From Candidatus Merdiplasma excrementigallinarum (GTDB lineage: Bacteria; Bacillota; Clostridia; Lachnospirales; Lachnospiraceae), in contig DVOS01000022.1 in NCBI GenBank assembly GCA_018713435.1, positions 35,882-99,881 on the forward strand: a DNA stretch of 64,000 bases, read 5' to 3'. Below the pieces are notes generated by a model, which was not told the DNA's origin, did not search any database, and was given only the letters and a program-made list of their open reading frames with translations. Shown here one piece after another: positions 18,805 to 27,932 of this stretch. The position numbers and the translations under genes are program-made. The first letter of the stretch is position 1; each line of letters begins with the position of its first letter.

Positions 18805-19779
18805 TCAGATGCTCAGAGCCTTGCTCACTCTCACCATATACTCCGGAAGGTTCTTCTGCATAGCCAGCGCCTCGTCAATATCAAAATCCATATACTCGCC
18901 GTTGCGGTAGCCCACCACCCGGTTGGTTTTCCCCTGGGCCAGCAGATCCGCGGCATAGGCTCCCATCATGGAAGCATATACTCTGTCTTTGCAGGTGGGA
19001 CTTCCGCCCCGCTGCATGTGTCCCAGAATCGTGGCTCTGGTCTCCACACCGGTGGCTGCCTCGATCCGCCTTGCCATACTGCTGGAATGGCCGATGCCCT
19101 CCGCGTTCACAATGATGTGGTGCTTTTTGCCCCGTTTCCGGTTTTCAATGATATTGTTGATCAGCTTCTGCTCATCATAGTCATACAGTTCCGGCAGAAG
19201 GATATCCTCCGCTCCGTTGGCAATCCCGCACCAGAGGGCGATATAACCGGCGTTTCTTCCCATTACCTCAATGATGCTGCACCGCTCATGGGAAGTGGAG
19301 GTGTCTCTTACCTTGTCAATGGCCTCCATGGCTGTGTTCACAGCGGTGTCAAAGCCAATGGTATATTCTGTGCAGGCGATATCCAGGTCAATGGTTCCCG
19401 GCACGCCGATGGTATTGATGCCGTGGTCCGCCAGCTTCTGGGCTCCCGCAAAAGAGCCGTCGCCGCCGATCACCACCAGCCCTTCAATGCCGTGCTTGCG
19501 GCAGATCTCCGCTCCCTGCCGCTGTCCTTCCTCCGTGCGGAATTCGGCGCAGCGGGCCGTGTACAGGAGAGTGCCTCCCTTTGCAATGGTATCAGACACA
19601 TCTCTGGCTGTCAGATCCACAATCTCCTCGTTCAATAATCCTTTGTATCCCTGATGAATTCCTTTTACGTTCATACCCTGGGAAATTGCCTTGCGCACCA
19701 CCGCCCGGATGGCGGCGTTCATTCCGGGAGCATCCCCGCCGCTGGTCAGTACACCGATTGTCTTAATTTTTGCAGCCAT
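18805..19779 (-). CDS. pfkA: ATP-dependent 6-phosphofructokinase
   Basis: GVLTSGGDAPGMNAAIRAVVR, VIGGDGSFAGAQKL, GRNAGYIALWCGIANGAE, LGHMQRGGSPT motifs. Confidence 0.97.
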   Translation of the reverse strand: MAAKIKTIGVLTSGGDAPGMNAAIRAVVRKAISQGMNVKGIHQGYKGLLNEEIVDLTARDVSDTIAKGGTLLYTARCAEFRTEEGQRQGAEICRKHGIEGLVVIGGDGSFAGAQKLADHGINTIGVPGTIDLDIACTEYTIGFDTAVNTAMEAIDKVRDTSTSHERCSIIEVMGRNAGYIALWCGIANGAEDILLPELYDYDEQKLINNIIENRKRGKKHHIIVNAEGIGHSSSMARRIEAATGVETRATILGHMQRGGSPTCKDRVYASMMGAYAADLLAQGKTNRVVGYRNGEYMDFDIDEALAMQKNLPEYMVRVSKALSI

Positions 19780-19911
19780 TTCTTTTCCTCCTGTATGTTT
19801 CCCCACAAAGCGGGCAAGCCCGCGTCAATGCACATTATAGGCATTATTTTAATGCATTTTCCTCTGTTTGTAAAGCGAATGGAACAGCCGGAATCCGAAA
19901 TCCTGAAAATT

Positions 19912-21303
19912 TTATCTGTTATTTACGTTCTCTTTACCGGACGCCTGCAGGCTGTCAATCCAGTCCGCGATATCCTGGAGGACCTGTTCCTCCACATGAG
20001 CCGGCGCGTCGTACTCTGTCACATCCCGTTTCCCGGATGACGGCATAAACATATGGTTCAGCCCCTCATAGAGCCGGAAAGATGCCTGCTCTTTTTCTTC
20101 CAGAAGATCCTGCCACATGGCAAAGTCCGTATCGGCATAAACCTGGAAGTCCGCCTCTCCCTGAAGAAACAGCATGGGGACAGCAAGGTTCAGCGCCAGC
20201 TGCGCCCCGTCGATCTGATTCAGGCTGTACCAGTAGGATTCCGGCGCTCCCAGCACGATATCCGTACCGCCCTCTTTGGCCTCTCTGGCCCGGCCGGCTT
20301 CCGCCTCCACCAGTTCCATCTGTTCTTCCACCTCTTCCGCGGAAAGTCCGGCATTCTCCAGCGCGTCCCGGTTCTGGTCGATCATAATGTCTTCCAGCTT
20401 CCTGGGACTGCCCGCCAGGGAAATCATGGCGGATACCCGGGGATTCTCCGCCGCAATCGCCGGCGCCAGCATGCCCCCCAGGCTGTGCCCCAGCACGATG
20501 ATCCGGTTTTCATCCACCAGCCCGCACTCAGCTGCCCAGGCAATGGCAGCCGCCGCGTCCTCCAGCACCTCATCCTGAATGGTCAGATCTGCGGGAGCCG
20601 CCTCCGGGTACTGATAATACCGCTTGTTGTACCGGATGGTGGCGATCCCTCTCTCGGCCAGTCCCAGGGCCAGATCCCGGAAGGGGGCGTTTCCCGCTTC
20701 CCCCACCGTTTCATTCATGTCTGACTGGCCGGATCCCTGGATCAGAATCACCACCGGAGGGTTCTGCGCGTCTTCCGGCAGCGTCAGCCGTCCGTCCAGC
20801 TCATACTCCCCGATGGAAATTTCCTGTTCCTGATATCCCTCTCCGGAGGAAGCTTCCTGGGGAATGTTGTAATAGTTCAGCCAGAGGCCGCTGATCTCCC
20901 CTCCGGTAAAGGTAAACAGAACGTTCAGCCCGCTCTGCTCATACCGAAGGGTCACCTTCACCATATCGCCGGCAGGCCCGCCGCTCTCCTGCACCTCATA
21001 GACGTCCTCATAAGCGCCAAGACCCGCCACCGTCTGCTCCCAGACCGCTTTCATGGTTCCCGCCGGAAGCTGCGCCTTCATCTCCTGAGAAAACAGAGCT
21101 TCCGCCTCCTCAAAGCTTCCCTCCGCCATGGAAACGGCCAGGCTTTCTCCCTGTTCTGCCAGGCTTTCATCGGACAGACTTCCGCTTTGCTCCTCCGTTT
21201 CCGCCTCCCGCGGCGGTTCCTCCGCCCTGACGGCCGCTCCGCTGCCGGCCAGCAGAAGGGCTGCGGCCGCCGCTGCCAGACATCCTTTTTTCAATCCTTT
21301 CAT
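19912..21303 (-). CDS. Secreted alpha/beta hydrolase with N-terminal DUF3887-like region
   Basis: Signal peptide; GQSDMNETVG, VLGHSLGGMLAPAIA nucleophile elbow. Confidence 0.85.
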   Translation of the reverse strand: MKGLKKGCLAAAAAALLLAGSGAAVRAEEPPREAETEEQSGSLSDESLAEQGESLAVSMAEGSFEEAEALFSQEMKAQLPAGTMKAVWEQTVAGLGAYEDVYEVQESGGPAGDMVKVTLRYEQSGLNVLFTFTGGEISGLWLNYYNIPQEASSGEGYQEQEISIGEYELDGRLTLPEDAQNPPVVILIQGSGQSDMNETVGEAGNAPFRDLALGLAERGIATIRYNKRYYQYPEAAPADLTIQDEVLEDAAAAIAWAAECGLVDENRIIVLGHSLGGMLAPAIAAENPRVSAMISLAGSPRKLEDIMIDQNRDALENAGLSAEEVEEQMELVEAEAGRAREAKEGGTDIVLGAPESYWYSLNQIDGAQLALNLAVPMLFLQGEADFQVYADTDFAMWQDLLEEKEQASFRLYEGLNHMFMPSSGKRDVTEYDAPAHVEEQVLQDIADWIDSLQASGKENVNNR

Positions 21304-21306
21304 CTT

Positions 21307-24300
21307 TTAATTTCCTCCCTGCGTTCTGCGCTCTGCTATTTTCACATTCTCTCTTCCAAAGGCCTCCCGGAGCATTCCCAGCAGTTCTCCCGAAGCGTCC
21401 ACGCTGTAGCGGGCTCCCAGGCGTTTCACCGCCTTTGGATTTCTCACATAGATCACCAGCTGATCATTCCCGTCGCTGCCGGCAATCATCTGATACAGCC
21501 TCTGCTCCTGCTTCGCGAACTCCTCCTTTGTCTCAAACTGGATCCACACATCCCGGGGGATTTCCCCGAACGGCAAAATCCGCTCGCAGATCAACTTGCT
21601 GGGCTTGTCGTCCTCCGCGGAAACTCTCCCCTGTACAAATACTTTGGCGTCCTCATTGATCAGATGATGATACCGCTCATAGTCCCTGGGAAATACCAGC
21701 ACCTCCACAGTCCCCAGCAGATCCTCCAGCTGGAAAAAAGCCATGGTCTTATTGGTCTTGGTATACTTCACCGTTTTTCCCTCAATGATGCCTCCGATGG
21801 TGGCTTTCACCCCGTCCGAAATTTTGGAACGTCCCAGCTCTTCATCCAGGGCGAAATCCGAGGACACCGATGTGATATGGTTCCGCCACAGGCTTTCATA
21901 TTCCTCCAGAGGGTGGCCGCTGGCGTAGATGCCCAGCACTTCTTTTTCAAAGGCAAGCAGCTGTCCTTTTTCATACTCGCCCACGTCCGGCATCTGAATC
22001 GTATATTCTTTCTTTTCTTCTTCCCCCATCAGGTCAAACAGAGACATCTGGCCGCTGACGGCCGCCTTTCTCTCCTGGGCCACGCTGTCCATCACCAGCA
22101 CGTAAACCATCATAAGCTGTTTCCGGGTTCCCCCCAGACTGTCCAGGGCGCCGGCCTTGATAAAGCTCTCCACCGTCCGCTTATTTACTTCCTTTCCGGA
22201 AAGCCTCTCCGCAAAGTTCCGCAGATCCGTAAACCGGCCGCCTTTTTTGCGCTCCTCCAGGATCGCCTCGATCACCGGCCTGCCCACGCTCTTGATAGCG
22301 GACAGTCCATAGCGGATTTCCCCGTTTTTCACCGAAAAACCGCTCTCTCCCTCGTTAATGTCCGGGGGCAGGATTTTGATCCCCATCTGGCGGCAGCTCA
22401 TAATATACTCCGCCACCTTTCCCGGGTTATCAATCACGGAAGTCATCAGAGCCGCCATATACTCCACCGGATAGTAATACTTCAGCCAGGCGGTCTGATA
22501 AGCCACCACCGCGTAGGCCGCCGCATGGGACTTATTGAAAGCGTACCGGGCAAAATCGGTCATCTCATCAAAAATCTTGTTGGCCACAGCCTCGCTGATT
22601 CCGTTGGCAATGCACCCGGGAACCCCTTCCGCTTGATTTCCGTAAACAAAATTCTGGCGCTCCTTCGCCATCACCTCCGCCTTTTTCTTGCTCATGGCCC
22701 GGCGCACCAGGTCGCTTCGCCCCAGAGTGTAGCCGCCCAGTTCCCGCACAATCTGCATCACCTGCTCCTGGTAGACAATGCAGCCGTAGGTGGGCTCCAG
22801 AATCGGCTCCAGCTGGGGACAGTCATAGGTAATGGTTTCCGGATGGTTCTTCCCCCGGATATACTGAGGGATAAAGTCCATGGGGCCCGGCCGGTACAGG
22901 GAAATACCCGCGATCACATCCTCCAGGCTCTGGGGCTTCAGTTCCTTCATGAAGCTTTTCATTCCCGCGCTCTCCAGCTGAAAAACTCCGTCGGTCTTTC
23001 CTGTTCCCAGAGAAGCCAGAACCGCTTTATCATCATAATCTATCTGATCCAGGTCGATTGTTTTTCCGCTGCTACGCTCCGCCATGCGGGCCGCGTTCTG
23101 AAGCACGGTCAGGGTCCGCAGTCCCAGAAAGTCCATTTTCAGAAGGCCCAGCTCCTCCAGCGTCGTCATGGTAAACTGGGTGATAATGGTGCCGTCGGAA
23201 GCCCTGGCCAGAGGCACGTATTCGTCCACCGATTTCTGGCTGATCACCACACCGGCGGCGTGCATGGAAGTATGCCGGGGCAGCCCCTCCAGGCGCTTCG
23301 CCATATCGATCAGGGTTTTAATCTGCTCATCCGTCTCATACATGGTCCGCAGCTCCTGGCTCATTTCCAGGGCCCGGTCAATGGTAATATTCAGTTCATT
23401 GGGCACCATTTTGGCGATGGTATCGCACAGTGCGTAGGGCAGATCCATCACCCGTCCCACGTCCCGGATCACGCCCCGGGCTGCCAGGGTACCGAAGGTA
23501 ACAATCTGAACCACCCGGTCTTTTCCGTATTTTTCCACCACATAGTCAATCACTTCCTGCCGGCGTTCAAAGCAGAAGTCCACGTCAATATCCGGCATGG
23601 ATACCCGCTCCGGGTTCAGGAACCGCTCAAACAGCAGGTTGTACCGAATCGGATCCAGTTTGGTAATGCCCAGCGTATAGGCCACCAGGCTGCCGGCCGC
23701 CGACCCTCTTCCGGGTCCCACCATAATATCATGCTCCCTGGCATAGCGGATAAAATCCCATACAATCAGGAAATAATCCACATATCCCATGGTTTTAATC
23801 ACGCCCAGCTCATACTCCAGCCGGTCCGTCAGTTCCTTTGTCACCTGACTGTACCGCATTTCCAGCCCCTGCCGGCAAAGCCGGTTCAGGTATTCCCAGG
23901 CCGTATATCCTTCCGGCACATCGAACCGGGGCAGTTTTGTCACTCCAAACTCGATATCCACATGGCATCTTTCCGCTATTTTGTGGGTGTTTTCCAGGGC
24001 CTGGGGCGCATAGGGAAACAGCTGGGCCATCTCCTGAGGCGTTTTCACATAATACTGGCCCCCTTCGTAGCGCATCCGGTCCTCGTCCGCCAGCTTTTTT
24101 CCGGTCTGGAGGCAGAGGAGAATATCGTGGGCCCCGGCATCTTCCGCATAGGTATAGTGAACGTCGTTGGTGGCCACCAGCTCAATGTTAAGCTCCCGGC
24201 TCATGCGCAGAAGCTGCTGGTTCACCATTTTCTGTTCCGGTATCCCATGATCCTGCAGCTCCAGAAAGAAATTTCCTTTCCCGAAAATTTCCTCATAGCG

Positions 24301-24786
24301 CAGGGCCGCCTCTCTGGCGTCCTCATAGAATCCCCGGGCCAGGTTCCGCTGTACCTCACCCGCCAGACAGGCGCTCAGGGCAATCAGCCCCTCATGGTAT
24401 TCCCGCAGTACCTCCAGATCCACCCGGGGCTTGTAGTAGAAGCCCTCCACGAATCCTTTGGACACGATTTTCATCAGATTGGCATACCCCTGATTATTTT
24501 CCGCCAGCAGCACCAGATGATAGTACCGGTCATCGGAAGTCCCTTTCCCCGCCTCTCTGTCAAACCGGGAGCCGGGAGCCACATAGATCTCACACCCTAA
24601 AATGGGATTGATCCCCGCCGCTTTGGCTGCCCGGTAAAAATCAATCACGCCGTACATCACGCCGTGGTCGGTAATGGCCGCGCTGTCCATCCCCAGCTCC
24701 TTCACTCGGGCTACATATTCTTTGATTTTATTGGATCCGTCCAGGAGGCTGTACTCCGTATGGACGTGCAGATGTGTAAAATTCAC
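21307..24786 (-). CDS. dnaE: DNA polymerase III subunit alpha
   Basis: PHP domain start MNFTHLHVHTEYSLLDGSNKI; VGPGRGSAAGSLVAYTLGIT; PDIDVDFCFERR. Confidence 0.98.
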   Translation of the reverse strand: MNFTHLHVHTEYSLLDGSNKIKEYVARVKELGMDSAAITDHGVMYGVIDFYRAAKAAGINPILGCEIYVAPGSRFDREAGKGTSDDRYYHLVLLAENNQGYANLMKIVSKGFVEGFYYKPRVDLEVLREYHEGLIALSACLAGEVQRNLARGFYEDAREAALRYEEIFGKGNFFLELQDHGIPEQKMVNQQLLRMSRELNIELVATNDVHYTYAEDAGAHDILLCLQTGKKLADEDRMRYEGGQYYVKTPQEMAQLFPYAPQALENTHKIAERCHVDIEFGVTKLPRFDVPEGYTAWEYLNRLCRQGLEMRYSQVTKELTDRLEYELGVIKTMGYVDYFLIVWDFIRYAREHDIMVGPGRGSAAGSLVAYTLGITKLDPIRYNLLFERFLNPERVSMPDIDVDFCFERRQEVIDYVVEKYGKDRVVQIVTFGTLAARGVIRDVGRVMDLPYALCDTIAKMVPNELNITIDRALEMSQELRTMYETDEQIKTLIDMAKRLEGLPRHTSMHAAGVVISQKSVDEYVPLARASDGTIITQFTMTTLEELGLLKMDFLGLRTLTVLQNAARMAERSSGKTIDLDQIDYDDKAVLASLGTGKTDGVFQLESAGMKSFMKELKPQSLEDVIAGISLYRPGPMDFIPQYIRGKNHPETITYDCPQLEPILEPTYGCIVYQEQVMQIVRELGGYTLGRSDLVRRAMSKKKAEVMAKERQNFVYGNQAEGVPGCIANGISEAVANKIFDEMTDFARYAFNKSHAAAYAVVAYQTAWLKYYYPVEYMAALMTSVIDNPGKVAEYIMSCRQMGIKILPPDINEGESGFSVKNGEIRYGLSAIKSVGRPVIEAILEERKKGGRFTDLRNFAERLSGKEVNKRTVESFIKAGALDSLGGTRKQLMMVYVLVMDSVAQERKAAVSGQMSLFDLMGEEEKKEYTIQMPDVGEYEKGQLLAFEKEVLGIYASGHPLEEYESLWRNHITSVSSDFALDEELGRSKISDGVKATIGGIIEGKTVKYTKTNKTMAFFQLEDLLGTVEVLVFPRDYERYHHLINEDAKVFVQGRVSAEDDKPSKLICERILPFGEIPRDVWIQFETKEEFAKQEQRLYQMIAGSDGNDQLVIYVRNPKAVKRLGARYSVDASGELLGMLREAFGRENVKIAERRTQGGN

Positions 24787-24811
24787 TCTGATCCTCCCTC
24801 TTCTTTGTATC

Positions 24812-25792
24812 TTACAGTATAAATTCCAGAACTGTCATGTATCCTATGCAGATGACTATGGCGATGAACAGGCAGGGGGTAAAAATCCGCCTCTTTTTCG
24901 GCTGCAAAACAACTTCCGGAATGTCCATCTCCTCCTCTGCTGCCGCTCCCCGGAATACCTGTTTCATATGCTCCCATCTGCCGCTGTGTCCGGCAAGCCA
25001 GCGTATCACCAGAAACGCCAGCGTTCCAAAACCGGCAGCCAGAATCGTATAAAACACATAGCTCATCACCATGGCGCCTCTGGAGATAAACTGCGCCATG
25101 GCCTCCATCTCCTCTGTCATCTGAGGCAGCTCCTGGGTCAGTTCCGTACTCAGTTCTATCCGGGAAGCCAGTTCCAGGGCCAGCACGCTGCTGGAATTAA
25201 TCACCATATGCACCAGCATGGAAGAAAAAAGACTGCCTGTAGCTTCCACCACAAGAGCCATGATCGTCCCCACTATAAACGCGTAGCAGAACTGATTCAG
25301 GTTCAGATGAATCAGGCCGAAGCAAAGTCCGGAGCAGAGCGCCGCTTTGAGAATCCCGGCCCGCCGGTACCCGTGGAAAAAAACGCCCCGGAACATAAAT
25401 TCCTCCGAAAGCGCCGGAAGCAGCGCCATATAAATAAAGTTCATGCCCAGAGAAGCCGTCTGAACCTCTGAAAAAGCAGAGGACACATAATTCGTGACAA
25501 ACAGCATGGAAATCAGATTAATCCACGTTACCACCGGCAGCAGCAGTACGCCCAAAAGCAGCACCATCAGAACTTCCGATACACCGAGCCACCGAATCTG
25601 CAGTTCTCCCAGCATTTCTCCTTTCCCCAGAGCCAGATAAATCAAAACCGGCAGCAGAAAAATCAGCTGACTCACCGCCAGGCTCTGATACAGATCCAGC
25701 ATCAGAAAAAAATCCTGCAGCACAATCGGACTGATTACTGACAGCAGAATCATGGCCAGAAACAGTCTGTTAACACCTTTCGATCTGTTCAT
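24812..25792 (-). CDS. CPBP-family intramembrane metalloprotease
   Basis: LSEEFMFRGVFFHGYRR (EExxxR) and FGLIHLNLNQF motifs in a multi-TM protein. Confidence 0.9.
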   Translation of the reverse strand: MNRSKGVNRLFLAMILLSVISPIVLQDFFLMLDLYQSLAVSQLIFLLPVLIYLALGKGEMLGELQIRWLGVSEVLMVLLLGVLLLPVVTWINLISMLFVTNYVSSAFSEVQTASLGMNFIYMALLPALSEEFMFRGVFFHGYRRAGILKAALCSGLCFGLIHLNLNQFCYAFIVGTIMALVVEATGSLFSSMLVHMVINSSSVLALELASRIELSTELTQELPQMTEEMEAMAQFISRGAMVMSYVFYTILAAGFGTLAFLVIRWLAGHSGRWEHMKQVFRGAAAEEEMDIPEVVLQPKKRRIFTPCLFIAIVICIGYMTVLEFIL

Positions 25793-25965
25793 GAAGTTAA
25801 AACGCTTCCTTTCCCAGAGCTAGCTCCAGGCCGCTCTGTTTTACGTAATAATCACGTATTCTTATCATATCACTTTTGGGAGATTTTAAAAACAAAAATG
25901 TCAAGAAATGAGTATTTTGTCTGTTGTACTCTTATTGAATATAAGAATTTCTATTATCATTATTA

Positions 25966-25995
25966 TTGCATATATGTGTGGAATTATGTTATAAT
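25966..25995 (+). promoter_or_regulatory. Extended -10 promoter of the small holin-like toxin gene
   Basis: TTGCAT (25966), 18-nt spacer, TGtTATAAT (-10 at 25990). Confidence 0.65.
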
Positions 25996-26062
25996 TTGAC
26001 CGAGCGCCGTGTTACAGGGTGGTTGACCTCTATTCTCCTTAACAAGAGTGGGGGTGATGCAT

Positions 26063-26155
26063 ATGAGCAGAAAATCTTTCGATTTTAAAGACCTAATGGC
26101 CTTTGGTATGTTCATTCTTGCATTGCTGACATTCGTATTCACGAATTTAAAGTAA
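26063..26155 (+). CDS. Putative holin-like toxin peptide (30 aa), type I toxin-antitoxin candidate
   Basis: MSRKSFDFKDLMAFGMFILALLTFVFTNLK*, preceded by gggggtg RBS; short single-TM peptide of the Clostridia/Bacilli holin-like toxin type; not in the supplied ORF list because of size. Confidence 0.78.
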   Translation: MSRKSFDFKDLMAFGMFILALLTFVFTNLK

Positions 26156-26164
26156 TGTTCTGCA

Positions 26165-26214
26165 CATAGAAACGCCACCCTCATAACTTTGACCAATAGG
26201 GTGGCATTTCTATG
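26165..26214. terminator. Long stem-loop 3' of the holin-like toxin gene
   Basis: catagaaacgccaccct / agggtggcatttctatg 17-bp stem with one wobble position and a 16-nt loop. Confidence 0.7.
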
Positions 26215-26407
26215 TTCTCTCTTAAGTCAACCCCTTGTGGGCGGTTGCTCTTTTATTTTTAGACACTATTATAATAGCATAAAAATCTATAAGAAGCAAC
26301 TTTTCATTAAAGTTATCCTCCCTGATCAGGAAAAATATGGTATACTGGGAATATGCAAAATCAAAGCCGGCATTTTCAATCCGGCAGAATCTGAGAGGCA
26401 CGTAAAT

Positions 26408-27814
26408 TTGAGCAGATCTTATTCCGCAAAAACAAGAAAAAGAATGCCTTCCAGGCTGTATTTACTATGGGCCATGATCAGCATTGAGCTGCTTATGTCC
26501 TTTTCGTCCCTGGGATATATTCATATTGACCCCATCTCCTTGACCTTTGCCTACATACCGGTTCTTCTGACCGGCTGTCTAATGGGTCCCCGAGAGGCCG
26601 CCGCGGTAGGCGCCGTGTTCGGCCTTGCCTCCATGTGGAAGGCTTCCGCTTTCTATGTGGGCGCGGGAGATGCCGTCTTTTCTCCCTTCATGAGCGGGAA
26701 GCCCCTGGCCAGCCTTATCCTGAGCGTAGGCACCAGAACCCTTTTCGGATTTATAACCGGGCTTCTGTACCAGGGCGCAAAAAAGAGCCGCCATCCTGTG
26801 GCGGGAATTCTGGCCGTTTCCACCGTGGGCCGGGTGATCCATACGTTCCTGGTTTATACCTGCATGGGGCTGTTCTTTCCGGAAAGCGGCAGGAACGCCG
26901 CCAGCACGCTGAATGACATCCGCCGCTGGGATTTTCTTCTTTTCGCAGTGATTGTGGATGTACTGGCCGTTCTGTGCTACCTGTTTCAGCAGTCCGACCA
27001 GGCCCGGGACCTGAAACATCGGATCGAAACCGTGGACCATCTTCATTCCCTGGTCATGCAGCATAAAAAACGGATGTCCGGCCTCATTGCGCTGCTGGTC
27101 TTTGCCATCGGAAGCGTGGCCGTCTATTTCACCAACCGCATCGGACAGGTAATGAGCTGGTACGGCATCCATCTGACGGAGGAAACCTCCTACGACCTGG
27201 TTCATCTGCAGATCCAGTTTTTCCTGGGCATTATTTCCCTGGTCTTTCTGGTCCTGCTGGTTATATCCCTGTACCAGAAAAATTATAACTGTCTGTACTA
27301 TGAAGCCAGACTGGACGGTCTCACCGGCATTCCGGGAAGAAGCCTGTTTTTCCAGATGGGGGAACAGATGCTGACCAATATGAATTTCTCCGGCCATTCC
27401 AAAATGGCAGGCTGTTTTATCATTCTGGATCTGGACGATTTTAAGGAAATCAATGACTGCTTCGGCCATCCGGCAGGCGACCAGGTACTGAAAGCCGTGG
27501 CGGACCAGCTGAAAAATCTGTTTGACGCAAACGGCATTCTGGGGCGTCTGGGGGGAGATGAATTTGTGGCTCTGATACACGAACCCTTAAGCCGCACCGA
27601 GCTGGAGCAGAAAATTGAAAGTCTGAAGGAGCATCTGCATCAGCTTCAGACCCGGCAGGAAAAAGTGACCTGCAGCATCGGCGTGATCCCCATCGAAAAG
27701 CAGTATTCCATTGATGAGCTGTACCGCAGCGCCGACCGGCTTCTGTACGAAGCCAAGAAAAAAGGAAAAAACCAGTCCGTGTTCGGCTATCGGTTTGAAG
27801 ATCACGAACAATAA
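26408..27814 (+). CDS. Diguanylate cyclase (GGDEF) with ECF-transporter S-component-like N-terminal membrane domain
   Basis: GGDEF motif in LGRLGGDEFVALIHE, LDDFKEINDCFGHPAGDQVL; N-terminal IHIDPISLTFAYIPVLLTGCLMGPREAAAVGAVFGLASMW resembles S components. Likely TTG start 26408 (GAGAGG upstream) or ATG 26444. Confidence 0.85.
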   Translation: MSRSYSAKTRKRMPSRLYLLWAMISIELLMSFSSLGYIHIDPISLTFAYIPVLLTGCLMGPREAAAVGAVFGLASMWKASAFYVGAGDAVFSPFMSGKPLASLILSVGTRTLFGFITGLLYQGAKKSRHPVAGILAVSTVGRVIHTFLVYTCMGLFFPESGRNAASTLNDIRRWDFLLFAVIVDVLAVLCYLFQQSDQARDLKHRIETVDHLHSLVMQHKKRMSGLIALLVFAIGSVAVYFTNRIGQVMSWYGIHLTEETSYDLVHLQIQFFLGIISLVFLVLLVISLYQKNYNCLYYEARLDGLTGIPGRSLFFQMGEQMLTNMNFSGHSKMAGCFIILDLDDFKEINDCFGHPAGDQVLKAVADQLKNLFDANGILGRLGGDEFVALIHEPLSRTELEQKIESLKEHLHQLQTRQEKVTCSIGVIPIEKQYSIDELYRSADRLLYEAKKKGKNQSVFGYRFEDHEQ

Positions 27815-27816
27815 AC

Positions 27817-27909
27817 CGAGGGTGCTGCAAAATCATGAAATTCATGATGAAGCAGCACCCTCGTTCTGCCATACACGTGAGGGAAAGTTGCCAAAAAGAG
27901 TACATATGC
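27817..27909 (-). repeat. Dispersed 93-bp repeat family 2, copy B
   Basis: Reverse complement aligns to 16154..16246 at about 84/93 positions by hand; contains cgagggtgctgc...gcagcaccctcg hairpin. Confidence 0.9.
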
Positions 27910-27932
27910 TCTGCGCTATAGCCTTCTGTCTT

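Noticed and set aside
21187-24600. 1137-aa plus-strand ORF antisense to dnaE
   Set aside because: No recognisable domain, His/Gln/Leu-rich mirror composition; exactly opposite a clear dnaE. Long antisense ORFs here follow from high-GC codon bias.
25984-26196. 70-aa minus-strand ORF overlapping the holin-like toxin
   Set aside because: No domain resemblance; explained as antisense of the toxin leader and stem-loop.
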